A stretch of 64,000 bases of DNA from positions 1-64,000 of the forward strand of contig JBMYRH010000024.1 in the NCBI GenBank assembly GCA_049602155.1, read 5' to 3'. This DNA comes from JBMYRH01 sp049602155 (GTDB lineage: Bacteria > Myxococcota_A > UBA9042 > PHBI01 > JBMYRH01). The notes beneath the pieces were generated by a model, which had not been told where the DNA came from, did no database searches, and worked only from the letters and a program-made list of their open reading frames with translations. Positions 34,005-42,594 of the stretch are shown here, one piece after another. The stretch's first letter is position 1. Each line of letters begins with the position of its first letter. Made by a program: the position numbers and the translations under genes.

Positions 34005-34605
34005 TGCGCACGCAGCGCTGGTCGCTGCCCACGGCCCCACCTTGTGTCACCTCGCGCTGGACGCCATCGACCACGGGCTGGTGCATCGCGCCCTGATCCC
34101 CGTCGACTTAGATGCGTTGGCGCCCATGTTCCGTGAGCCGTGGGCGTGCTTCGTCACCCTGAGCCGTGGCGACGAGGTTCGCGGCTCTGTCGGGACCCCA
34201 AGCGCGGTGAAGCCGTTGGCTGAAGATCTGGTTCAGAACGCTTACTCCGCTGCGTTCGAGGACCCCCATCACCCGCCCCTCTTGCCGAGAGAGCGGATAG
34301 ACCTCTCGGTCACGGTGGCGGTCTTGAGCAGGACTGAGCCCCTGAGGTCCGCCACGGAGGGCGAGCTCTTGCGGGCCCTTCGACCTGGCATCGATGGGCT
34401 GCTCATCTCTGACGGGCGATGCAGAGCGCTGCATTTGCCCTCCGCTTGGGGCGCGCACTCCGAGCCTCAGGCATTCTTGCAGGCCCTCAAGCGCAACGCC
34501 GGGATGGCCCGTGAGCATTGGTCGTCGAGCTTCAGTGCGTGGCGGTTCACGGCGTCCTCGGTGACCTTGTCTCCCGATGGAGCGGTGACACCCTCGTCGC
34601 TCTGA
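33991..34605 (+). CDS. AMMECR1-domain protein (AmmeMemoRadiSam system protein A)
   Basis: About 204 residues. The AMMECR1 domain is recognisable from CFVTLSRGDEVRGSVGTP, AYSAAFEDPHHPPLLPRE, SVTVAVLSRTEPL, GIDGLLISDG and FLQALKRNAGM. The usual conserved Cys of the LRGCIG motif is Ser here (VRGSVG), which could matter for a proposed catalytic role. The start lies inside the MEMO gene (overlap of 14 bases with ATG 33991; ATG 33982 also possible), so the two are coupled. Its stop lies 7 bp from the end of ffh on the other strand. Confidence 0.9.
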   Translation: MSSADAHAALVAAHGPTLCHLALDAIDHGLVHRALIPVDLDALAPMFREPWACFVTLSRGDEVRGSVGTPSAVKPLAEDLVQNAYSAAFEDPHHPPLLPRERIDLSVTVAVLSRTEPLRSATEGELLRALRPGIDGLLISDGRCRALHLPSAWGAHSEPQAFLQALKRNAGMAREHWSSSFSAWRFTASSVTLSPDGAVTPSSL

Positions 34606-34612
34606 GCGCGCG

Positions 34613-36202
34613 CTACTTGCGCTTGCGGTTCTTCTTGCGGGCCTTTGAGGCGCTCTTCGACTTCTTGCGGGCCTTGGTCTTGGCGGCGACCCGGGCTTGG
34701 CGCTCGGCCTCTGACATGACAGGTCGCGCGCGACGGCCGGGGCCCCCTGGGCCTCCCATCATCGCGCTGGGATCGCCCATCCCCATGTCATCGAACTCAT
34801 TGAAGAAGTCGCCCATATTGGCGCCACGCAGTTGCTTGAGCTGATTGAGCTGCTTGAAGCCTGGCAGGTTGCCGAGCAACCCGGGCTGTTTGCCGACCTG
34901 CTTCATCATGTTTCGCATGGCGAAGAAGCGCTGCACGAGGTCTCGGACCTCTTTGACGGTCGTCCCGGAGCCTTGGGCGATACGCCGCGTGCGGCTGGGT
35001 TGTTGTCCGAGGAGCTCGGGCTCGCGTCGCTCGGACTTGGTCATCGAGAGGATGACCGCCTCGACGCGCACGAGCTGCTTGTCGTCTAGGTCGGCGGGCA
35101 TCATGTCGTTGCCGAAGGGCATCTTCTCGAAGACGTCCTTGAGGGAGCCCATCTTCTTGATGGTCCGGATCTGCTCGAGGAAGGTCACCATTGTGAACTC
35201 GCCGCTGAGGATCTTCTTCGCGTCCTCCTCGGCTTTCTTCTCGTCGACAACCTTCTCAAAGTCTTGGACCAGGCTGACGATGTCACCCATGCCCAAGATG
35301 CGGCTCGCGAGCCCCTCCGGTCGGAAGGCCTCGAGCTTGTCCATGGTCTCGCCCATACCCAAGAACTTGATGGGCTTGCCGGTCACCTCTTTGACCGAGA
35401 TAGCGGCGCCGCCACGAGCGTCTCCATCGAGCTTGGTCAGGACGAAGCCAGAGAGGTCGAGCCGGTCATCGAAGGCGCTCGCCGTGCGCACAGCGTCCTG
35501 CCCTGTCATCGCGTCGAGGACCAGGAGGATGTTGTCTGGCGAGGTCCGCTCTCGGATCTCCGAGAGCTCGTTCATCAAGACCTCGTCGACCGAGAGTCGG
35601 CCAGCGGTGTCGAAGATCACGACGTCGTTGCGGTTGAAGCGTGCCTCGCGCAGCGCGGCCTCGCAGAGGTCCGGTGGGCCCACGTTGGGCACCGAGTACA
35701 CGGGCACACCCAACTGACGCCCCAGCACCTTGAGCTGATCGATCGCCGCAGGGCGGTAGATGTCCGCTGCGACCAACAGGGGCTTGTGGCCGTCGTCAAG
35801 GAGCTGCTTGGCGATCTTACCGGTGGTGGTCGTCTTACCGGCCCCCTGAAGGCCGACCATCATGATCGTCGTCAGCCCGGTGCCCGACTTAAAGCTCAGC
35901 TCGTTGTCGACGGGGCCCATGAGGGCCTCGAGCTCGTCGTGGCAGATGTTGATAAAGTGATCGGCGGGGCCTAGGGCCTTGGCCTCTCCCTTGTGCTTGA
36001 CGCGGGTCACGACAAGCTCGCCGACGGCCTTGGTCTCGACCGCTGCGAGGAAGCGCTTCACGACGTTAAACTCGACGTCCGCTTCCAAGAGCGAGAGGCG
36101 CACTTCCCGGAGCGCGTCCTTGATGTTGGACTCGTCCAGGGTGGTTTTGCCGCTGAGCGACGCTCTCGCGCTCTTGAAGCCCTTGCTTAGGATCTCCAGC
36201 AT
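34613..36202 (-). CDS. ffh: Signal recognition particle protein Ffh
   Basis: Ffh binds SRP RNA and the signal sequences of nascent membrane proteins, and uses GTP with FtsY to deliver them to the Sec translocon. The N domain starts with MLEILSKGFKSARASLSGK. The G domain has GLQGAGKTTTTGKIAK, VAADIYRPAA, FDTAGRLS and TKLDGDARGGA. A Met-rich M domain follows, with GDIVSLVQ and SGTTVKEVRDLVQRF segments and a Gly/Met-rich then Lys/Arg-rich tail. The length (about 529) is slightly longer than usual because of the basic tail. ATG 36202 has GGAG upstream, and GTG 36208 is less likely. It lies directly downstream of typA on the same strand. Confidence 0.97.
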   Translation of the reverse strand: MLEILSKGFKSARASLSGKTTLDESNIKDALREVRLSLLEADVEFNVVKRFLAAVETKAVGELVVTRVKHKGEAKALGPADHFINICHDELEALMGPVDNELSFKSGTGLTTIMMVGLQGAGKTTTTGKIAKQLLDDGHKPLLVAADIYRPAAIDQLKVLGRQLGVPVYSVPNVGPPDLCEAALREARFNRNDVVIFDTAGRLSVDEVLMNELSEIRERTSPDNILLVLDAMTGQDAVRTASAFDDRLDLSGFVLTKLDGDARGGAAISVKEVTGKPIKFLGMGETMDKLEAFRPEGLASRILGMGDIVSLVQDFEKVVDEKKAEEDAKKILSGEFTMVTFLEQIRTIKKMGSLKDVFEKMPFGNDMMPADLDDKQLVRVEAVILSMTKSERREPELLGQQPSRTRRIAQGSGTTVKEVRDLVQRFFAMRNMMKQVGKQPGLLGNLPGFKQLNQLKQLRGANMGDFFNEFDDMGMGDPSAMMGGPGGPGRRARPVMSEAERQARVAAKTKARKKSKSASKARKKNRKRK

Positions 36203-36220
36203 GCCCACTCCATCAGGTCG

Positions 36221-36236
36221 GCGGCGAAGTCGCCGC
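36221..36236 (-). repeat. Small inverted repeat between typA and ffh
   Basis: GCGGCGA and TCGCCGC, separated by two bases, can form a short GC-rich hairpin in the 83-bp gap between the typA stop and the ffh start. There is no T-tract after it in either direction, so it is not a typical intrinsic terminator. An RNA-stability or attenuating role is only a possibility. Confidence 0.35.
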
Positions 36237-36285
36237 GGGGTCGAGTGGTCCTACTTGGCGTGCAGGCCCCTTGTCAATGACGGCT

Positions 36286-38088
36286 CTAGCCCTTGGCGGC
36301 GCGTTTGCGTCCGTTGTGGTCCAAAATCCGCTTCCGCACTCGGACACTGTCGGGGGTGCACTCGACCAGCTCATCGGCCTCGATGAACTCAAGCGCGTCC
36401 TCCAAGCTCATCAACCGGGGCGGCGTCAATCGGATCGCGTCGTCGGTTCCAGAGGAGCGGACGTTCGTCAGCTTCTTGCCTTTCGACGGGTTGACGATCA
36501 GGTCGTTCTCGCGGCTGTGGAGCCCCAAGACCTGACCTGCGTAGACCGGCACCGCCGGGCCCATGAAGAGGATCCCGCGATCCTGAAGGTTGTCCAAGGC
36601 GTAGCCGACCGTCGAGCAGGCGTCCTGCACGATCATGACGCCGTTGGCGCGTCGGCGCTGACGGGCCTTGGCTTTACCGTAGTGGCTGAAGATGTGGCTG
36701 ATCGTGCCCGTGCCGCGCGTGTCCGTGAGGAACTCATTGCGGTAACCGATCAGGCCACGGCTAGGGATGATCCAGCGCATTCGAGCACGTCCATCGCCCT
36801 CGGCGCGGAGGTCTCGCATGTCGCCGCCACGGATGTTCAGCTTCTCGATCACCGCACCGGAGTGCGCTTCATCGCAGTCGACCTGCACGTCCTCGAAGGG
36901 CTCATGCGTCTCGCCATCGATCTCTTTGAGGATGACGCGGGGCTGGCTGATGCCGAGCTCGAAGCCCTCGCGGCGCATCGTCTCGATCAGGACCGAGAGG
37001 TGGAGCGTGCCACGCCCGGAGACCACGAAGCTGTCAGGGGTCGTGCCTGGCTCGATGCGCAGGCCCACGTTGGAGATGGCCTCACGCTGGAGGCGCTCTC
37101 GGATCTGTCGACTCGTGACGTACTTACCCTCACGCCCGGCGAAGGGGCTGGTGTTGGGCAGGAAGGTCATGCTGAGCGTCGGCTCGTCGATGGCGACGAC
37201 CGGCATGGGGTTGGGCGCGTCGACCGGGCAGATCGTGTCGCCAACCGTCGCCTCACCGGCACCAGCCAGCGCGACGATGTCCCCCGCAGGGGCCTCCTCG
37301 CAGTCGATCCTGTCGAGGCCGTGGAAGGTCATCAAGCTCGTGACACGGAAGGTGTCTCGGCCGCCATCCGCCCGGCAGGCTACGGCTTGCATGCCGCGCT
37401 TGATCCGCCCATTGAAGACACGGCCGATGACGACGCGGCCCAGGTAGGGCGAGTAGTCGAGCGTCGCGACTTGGAACTGCAGCGGCGCGTCGGCGTCTCC
37501 GCCGGGCGCTGGGACATGGTCGACGATCAGCTGGAACAGCGGCTCCAGGTTCTCGTGGGGATCGTCCAGATCGCTGATTGCGTAGCCATCGCGCGCAGCG
37601 GCGTACACGTACGGGAAGTCGAGTTGGTCGTCGCTTGCGCCCAAGTTGACCATCAGGTCGAAGACCTCGTCGACGACCTCGTCTGGGCGCGCGTCGTGGC
37701 GATCGATCTTGTTGATGCAGACCAAGATCTTGAGCCCGAGGTCCAGGCTCTTCCTGAGCACGAAGCGGGTCTGGGGCATCGGCCCCTCCGCTGCGTCCAC
37801 CAAGAGCATCACGCCGTCGACGGTCTTGAGCACACGCTCGACTTCGCTGCCAAAGTCGGCGTGGCCTGGGGTGTCCACGATGTTGATTCGTGTACCGTTC
37901 CAGACCACGGCGGTGTTCTTAGCGAGGATGGTGATCCCGCGCTCCCGCTCCTGGTCGTTAGAGTCCATGACCCGCTCAGCGACCTGGGCTCCCTCTCGGA
38001 AGACCCCCGCCTGCGCCAAGAGACCATCCACGAGGGTGGTCTTTCCGTGGTCAACGTGAGCAACGATAGCAATGTTTCGAATCGACAT
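36286..38088 (-). CDS. typA: Ribosome-associated GTPase TypA/BipA
   Basis: TypA is a translational GTPase that assists late 50S assembly and stress adaptation. The G motifs are complete: IVAHVDHGKTTLVDGLL, the switch segment ERERGITILAKN, DTPGHADFG and CINKIDR. EF-G-like domains II and III and the TypA-specific C-terminus (SRGLIGYRNEFLTDTRGTG, HSRENDLIVN and LTNVRSSGTDDAI) are present. The length of about 600 residues is normal. ATG 38088 gives the conserved MSIRNIAIVAH start; the SD is weak. It is divergent from the TPR lipoprotein gene across 79 bp and lies upstream of ffh on the same strand. Confidence 0.97.
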   Translation of the reverse strand: MSIRNIAIVAHVDHGKTTLVDGLLAQAGVFREGAQVAERVMDSNDQERERGITILAKNTAVVWNGTRINIVDTPGHADFGSEVERVLKTVDGVMLLVDAAEGPMPQTRFVLRKSLDLGLKILVCINKIDRHDARPDEVVDEVFDLMVNLGASDDQLDFPYVYAAARDGYAISDLDDPHENLEPLFQLIVDHVPAPGGDADAPLQFQVATLDYSPYLGRVVIGRVFNGRIKRGMQAVACRADGGRDTFRVTSLMTFHGLDRIDCEEAPAGDIVALAGAGEATVGDTICPVDAPNPMPVVAIDEPTLSMTFLPNTSPFAGREGKYVTSRQIRERLQREAISNVGLRIEPGTTPDSFVVSGRGTLHLSVLIETMRREGFELGISQPRVILKEIDGETHEPFEDVQVDCDEAHSGAVIEKLNIRGGDMRDLRAEGDGRARMRWIIPSRGLIGYRNEFLTDTRGTGTISHIFSHYGKAKARQRRRANGVMIVQDACSTVGYALDNLQDRGILFMGPAVPVYAGQVLGLHSRENDLIVNPSKGKKLTNVRSSGTDDAIRLTPPRLMSLEDALEFIEADELVECTPDSVRVRKRILDHNGRKRAAKG

Positions 38089-38167
38089 GCGGCGCCCACT
38101 ACCAGCGCCCATGCTCAGGGTCAACGACTCCTTGGTTACGCGCCTCGCTGCGTGCTACAGAGCGCCC

Positions 38168-39109
38168 ATGCTTTCCCGTCGCCTTTTGATGATATCGCTC
38201 GCCCTGATCGTAATCGCCTCGTGCGGACGTGAGTCGGCGACTGCTGTATCGACTGCGCCGGCCGATCCCAGCCCCGCGATTGACGCGGCTCGGGCGCGCC
38301 TTGAGGCCGGCGAGATCGTGGCGGCCTCTCAGGCCGCGTGGACCCTGGTTCAAGCACACCCCGATCGCGTTGATGCGCGCTTGGTTCTCGCCAGCGCCAA
38401 CGTCCTCCAAGGCAAGTACGCCGAGGCACTCGCGCAAGCCGACGCGGCGCTGCGTTTAGATCCCGACTCCGCGGACGCGCACACCAATCGCGGCGCAGCC
38501 CTTCACGGTCTCGGCCGCCCCGACGCGGCCCTGAAGGCCACCGAGTCGGCGCTAGAGGCGCAGGGAGATCACCAAGGGGCGCTCCGTAACGCCGCTCGAA
38601 TCCATCGCGAAGCCAAGCGGTGGCTGCCGGAGCGAGCGCTCCTAGAGCAGCTGGGCCGACTGCGCTCCGCCGACGCCGAGGTGCGGCTCTTGCTCGCTCG
38701 GAACCGCGTGAATGCTGGAGATATGCCCGGCGCCAAGCACGCCATCGAAGCGTCGATTGAGCGCGCCCCGGACAACCCTGCACTTCATAACTTCGCGGCC
38801 ACGGTCGCCTATGAGATGGATCGCCTTGAGGCCGCCATGGATCACGCGAACATCGCCCTGCGCATGGATCCAGAGCGTCGGGATGCGCGGCTGGTTTTCG
38901 AGGCGGCGTTCTATGTCCGCGTCGCTAGCATCCTCCGGTGCACTGAGGGGCCTCCGCCTTGGTCCGATGACGCCGTCTCAGCCGTCCTTCAGCGCTACGC
39001 TCAGCAGGGCATCGATGGGGTCGAGAGGTTCCGGGCGATGCACACCCGACAAGGGGCGCAGCAGGACGTCGTGGCGCGCGTGCGGCGCGTCGGGGCCTGT
39101 GACGACTGA
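38168..39109 (+). CDS. TPR-repeat lipoprotein
   Basis: 313 residues. The signal LSRRLLMISLALIVIASCG has a lipobox IASC. At least five tetratricopeptide-like units follow: GEIVAASQAAWTLVQAHPD, GKYAEALAQADAALRLDPD, GRPDAALKATESALEAQGD, GDMPGAKHAIEASIERAPD and DRLEAAMDHANIALRMDPE. TPRs are protein-binding scaffolds, so this is likely an envelope assembly or docking protein. The only start giving the lipoprotein signal is ATG 38168; no clear SD is seen. The YD-repeat-like gene starts nine bases after its stop, so the two are probably cotranscribed. Confidence 0.85.
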   Translation: MLSRRLLMISLALIVIASCGRESATAVSTAPADPSPAIDAARARLEAGEIVAASQAAWTLVQAHPDRVDARLVLASANVLQGKYAEALAQADAALRLDPDSADAHTNRGAALHGLGRPDAALKATESALEAQGDHQGALRNAARIHREAKRWLPERALLEQLGRLRSADAEVRLLLARNRVNAGDMPGAKHAIEASIERAPDNPALHNFAATVAYEMDRLEAAMDHANIALRMDPERRDARLVFEAAFYVRVASILRCTEGPPPWSDDAVSAVLQRYAQQGIDGVERFRAMHTRQGAQQDVVARVRRVGACDD

Positions 39110-39117
39110 GCGCGCGC

Positions 39118-42100
39118 GTGGTGGCGACCGTGAGCCCTTGGGTTGACGTCAGCCCTCGCCCGGGGTCTGATCGACGCGTGGGAAGGGCAACACGTCGTCG
39201 ATGGCTTAGGTGGGCTGCGCTATGCGGTCTGATGCTCTGTGGATGCGGCGAAGACGCTCCCCCTCAGGAGGCGCCAGCGGCACCTCAGCCGCCCCCTGCG
39301 GTGGTTGACGAAGCGCCCGCGCCAGCCCCGCCGCCTCCCGAACCTCGCTTCGCGGACGTGGTGTGGTTGGACGGTGTGCCCTCCGGGGTTATCCCGCTCT
39401 CTGAGGAGCGCCTCGTTCATCAGCGCCATCTCCGGCTGACCGATGCAGACGGAAAGGTGACTGTCGCCGAGCGCCTCTCTGGCGACCGCATGGGGCGGCG
39501 CTGGATAAGCGAAGAGGTCGCAGAGGGCGGCCGTCGGGTCACCCATCACGATGACAAGGGTGCTGTCGTGATGGTGGTGCAGATCACCGAGGGCGGCGCC
39601 AAGCTCGTGCGCGAGGACAAGGATGGCCGCCCGATAGACCCCGCCTGCGTCTACTACGCGGTCGAGCGTGACGACCAGGGTCGCGCGGTGTCCGAGACCT
39701 GCATGGGTGCGGCAGGGACCGCCATCGCGGACCGACACGGCGTGGCCAAGTGGACCTACGAATTGGATGACTTAGGGCGCCGCGTCGAGGCCCGGTCGTG
39801 GCTTAAAGGGGGACGCCCCATCGCGCCACTCGGGCGGACGTATGAGGGGGTGAAGCGCGTATGGGACGCCTACGGCGTGCTGATTCAGCGCTTGCGCTTG
39901 GGGCCGAACGGCAGGCCCGCCCCGGCCCAGGTCGCTGGCGTCACGAGCGAGGAGTGGGACCATGATGCCTCTGGGCGCTTGATCGAGCATCGCTATGAGG
40001 ACGAGGCTGGCAGGAAGGTGCCTGGCCCCGCCGGGTGGTCGGTTCAGGCGTGGCGGTATGAGCCCGAGGGTGAGGGAGCGCGGGTCGTGATTCGACATGA
40101 AGGGCCCTCGGGGGCCCTGACCCGGCGGGCCGGGGACGGCGTAGCGCGTATCGACGAGGCCCGTGACGCCACGAATCGCCTGCTGAGCCGCTCGGTCTTT
40201 GACGTTGACGGCAGCCCGACCGTTGAGGGTGAAGCGCGGGCCCATCGGGTCGTCCACACCTATGACGACGCTGGTCGTCGAGCGAGCACTGCTTGGTTCG
40301 GGGTCGGAGGCCGACCGTCGACGCACCCTGTGCTTGGGGTGCATCGCCGTGAGCACAGCTATGACGACGCGGGTCATGAGACGGCCTTGGCCTATCGAGA
40401 CGGGCTAGGCGCCTTGGTGGCAGGCTCGGAAGGTTGGGCACGCCGTGTGACGCGCTACAACGACGACGGTCAGGTCGAGATCACCGCCTTTGAGGGGCCA
40501 GATGGGCAAGCAGTCGGTCGGGCTGAGGACGGCGTCGCGCGGCTCTTTCACTTCTACGGGTTTGAGGGGCGCCTGATGCAGATCGCGAGCTCGGGCACCT
40601 CGGGGCGTCCCATCGCCCGCGCTGGTGGTTATGGGCGCGAAGTCTGGGAGTATGATGACCAGGGGCGGGTGTCCGCGGAGGCCTGGTTCGATCTCCTCGA
40701 GGCGCCGATGACCCATCAAGGTCGTGACTGTGCGCGAGAGACCCTCACGTACGACGCGCAGGGCTACGTCGCCGAGCGGCGCTGCGTCGACGCCGACGGC
40801 GCGCCCACCATCTCTTCGGTGTGGGACGCGGCGGGCGTGCGCAAGGAGCGTGATAGCCGTGGTTTGGTGGTACGGGAGACGTGGCTGGATCCTTCCGGGG
40901 CGCCGACGATGACGCGCCGTGGCTACGCGACCAAGGTGACGCGCTATGACGGACGAGGCGCGGTGTTTACGGTCTCTCTCCTGGACGCCCAAGGCCGCCC
41001 GACCTTTGGTACGGAGGGCTGGTCCGAACAGCGCTACGCGCGAGACCCTCAGGGGCGTGAAGTCAGCGTCAGGACCGTGGACACCTTGGGGAACTTGGTG
41101 GCCGATGCGTATGGCGTGGCTCAGCGCCAGACGACGCGGGTTGGTGCGTGGACCAAGACGCGGATGCTCGGGGTGGATGGTCAACCGATCGGCGTCGCGG
41201 GCGGCCTCGCTGGTCGCGATGTGAAGCGAGACGCCTGGGGTCGAGTGGTGGTTGAGACTGCGCTCGACGTCACGGGGCTACCCATACGCGACCCAGAGAC
41301 GGGGTGCGCGACTTTGGAGACGGACTATGACGCTTGGGGAGCCCCGGTGCTCAAGCGCTGCAAGGACCCTCAAGGGCTGCTCTCGTTGGGTCGGGGGGGC
41401 TGGGCCTCGCTCGTTCATGGCTACGATGCGCGTGGTCGAGGGGTCTCGATCGAGCGCCTTGACACGGCCAAGCAGCCTGTCCTTGGTGAGGGGGGCTGGT
41501 TTAAGGAGCTCCGAAGTTACAGCGACCGCGGCTGGCTGAGCCGTCGTGTCACCCTGGACCTCGAGGAAGGGCAGGTGGGCGCAGCGACGGTGCTCTCGCG
41601 GGACCTTCAGGGCCGCGTGGTCCGGGAACAGGCGCTCGGGCCGGCGGATGAGCCGGTGATGAACGCCGAGGGCTGGTCGGTGAAGCGCTTGGACTATGAC
41701 GCCTTGGGGCGGCTGATCTCAGAGGGCTACACGGGGACCGAGGATATCTCTACGACGCGCCAAATCCTGCGCACACGCTACGGCCTCGGTGGCCGCGTTG
41801 TGGCCCGACGCTGGTTGGACGCCAACGGCGCGGTGGCCTTGGGCCCTGAGGGCTGGGCCATCGAGCGCCTGACCTACGACTCTCGAGGTCGATTGGTGGC
41901 GCGCGTCTTCTTCGACACGAAGGACGAGCCTGGCATCGCGGGTCACCCGAGGACGGCCGAGCGTCATGTGCGCGATCGCATGGGGCGGCTCCTTGAGCGC
42001 CGGGCGATGGCCTCCTCGGACACGCTCATCGATGGGTTCGGGGTCGGCAAGCGTCGTTGGGCGATCGAGCGGCAGCGGTATGACGCACGGGGGCGTCGCA

Positions 42101-42582
42101 CGTCACTGGCGATCTTCGACGTGGAGGATCGCCCCACGGTGGGCGCTGATGGCCTGCACCGCGTGCGATGGACGTGGGATGATCGCGGGCAGTTGCTCGT
42201 CCAAGAGCGCTTTGTCGCGCCTGGGCAGGGGGCCCCTCGGGGCTGGGCGCGGCAGGAGCACCGCTATGATCGCTTTGGGCGCCTGAGCGCCATCAACTAT
42301 CAAGACACAATGGGTCAGGCAGCGACCGTGTGGAATGGCGTGGCGCAGGTCAGGCTCAGCTATGGGCGAGACGGGCGCTTGGCCACCATGCGTTGGCAAA
42401 ACGCGAAGGGCGAGGCCATGGACGCCAAGGTCTGTTTCCCTGGCGCGTTCTGTGCGCGCCGGGCCGTTCACGAGGCGAGGTACCGCTACGACGGCTCCGA
42501 TGAACCCGTCGAGATGACCCTCCATGACCGTCGCGGTGCGGTGCGAAAGACGTTGGACTGCGCTAAGGGGCAGTGTTTCTAG
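39118..42582 (+). CDS. YD/RHS-like repeat lipoprotein without a toxin tip
   Basis: About 1,150 residues with lipobox LMLCGC after an Arg-rich n-region. The start is uncertain: GTG 39118, or GTG 39178, which gives a shorter signal. A Pro/Ala linker leads into about twenty units of roughly 45 residues with the pattern YDxxGRxxxxxxxDxxGxPxxxxxGxxxxxxxYD. These resemble YD/RHS repeats but have a regular alternation of a YDxxG half and a DxxGxP half. There is no RHS core autoprotease motif (such as DPxGL) and no variable nuclease-like C-terminus; the protein ends in CFPGAFC and CAKGQCF. It probably forms a long beta-solenoid or fibre on the surface. The next gene is convergent with only 12 bp between them. 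Confidence 0.78.
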   Translation: MVATVSPWVDVSPRPGSDRRVGRATRRRWLRWAALCGLMLCGCGEDAPPQEAPAAPQPPPAVVDEAPAPAPPPPEPRFADVVWLDGVPSGVIPLSEERLVHQRHLRLTDADGKVTVAERLSGDRMGRRWISEEVAEGGRRVTHHDDKGAVVMVVQITEGGAKLVREDKDGRPIDPACVYYAVERDDQGRAVSETCMGAAGTAIADRHGVAKWTYELDDLGRRVEARSWLKGGRPIAPLGRTYEGVKRVWDAYGVLIQRLRLGPNGRPAPAQVAGVTSEEWDHDASGRLIEHRYEDEAGRKVPGPAGWSVQAWRYEPEGEGARVVIRHEGPSGALTRRAGDGVARIDEARDATNRLLSRSVFDVDGSPTVEGEARAHRVVHTYDDAGRRASTAWFGVGGRPSTHPVLGVHRREHSYDDAGHETALAYRDGLGALVAGSEGWARRVTRYNDDGQVEITAFEGPDGQAVGRAEDGVARLFHFYGFEGRLMQIASSGTSGRPIARAGGYGREVWEYDDQGRVSAEAWFDLLEAPMTHQGRDCARETLTYDAQGYVAERRCVDADGAPTISSVWDAAGVRKERDSRGLVVRETWLDPSGAPTMTRRGYATKVTRYDGRGAVFTVSLLDAQGRPTFGTEGWSEQRYARDPQGREVSVRTVDTLGNLVADAYGVAQRQTTRVGAWTKTRMLGVDGQPIGVAGGLAGRDVKRDAWGRVVVETALDVTGLPIRDPETGCATLETDYDAWGAPVLKRCKDPQGLLSLGRGGWASLVHGYDARGRGVSIERLDTAKQPVLGEGGWFKELRSYSDRGWLSRRVTLDLEEGQVGAATVLSRDLQGRVVREQALGPADEPVMNAEGWSVKRLDYDALGRLISEGYTGTEDISTTRQILRTRYGLGGRVVARRWLDANGAVALGPEGWAIERLTYDSRGRLVARVFFDTKDEPGIAGHPRTAERHVRDRMGRLLERRAMASSDTLIDGFGVGKRRWAIERQRYDARGRRTSLAIFDVEDRPTVGADGLHRVRWTWDDRGQLLVQERFVAPGQGAPRGWARQEHRYDRFGRLSAINYQDTMGQAATVWNGVAQVRLSYGRDGRLATMRWQNAKGEAMDAKVCFPGAFCARRAVHEARYRYDGSDEPVEMTLHDRRGAVRKTLDCAKGQCF

Positions 42583-42594
42583 TCGGCGAGAGGC

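Noticed and set aside
36271..38232. A 650-codon open frame on the plus strand
   Set aside because: It lies antisense to typA, whose motifs and length are unmistakable. Long antisense frames are common in GC-rich DNA, and this one has no recognisable domain.
39118..42582. A polymorphic RHS toxin with immunity gene
   Set aside because: There is no autoprotease core or variable C-terminal toxin, and the next gene is a convergent Cys-rich lipoprotein rather than a small immunity gene.
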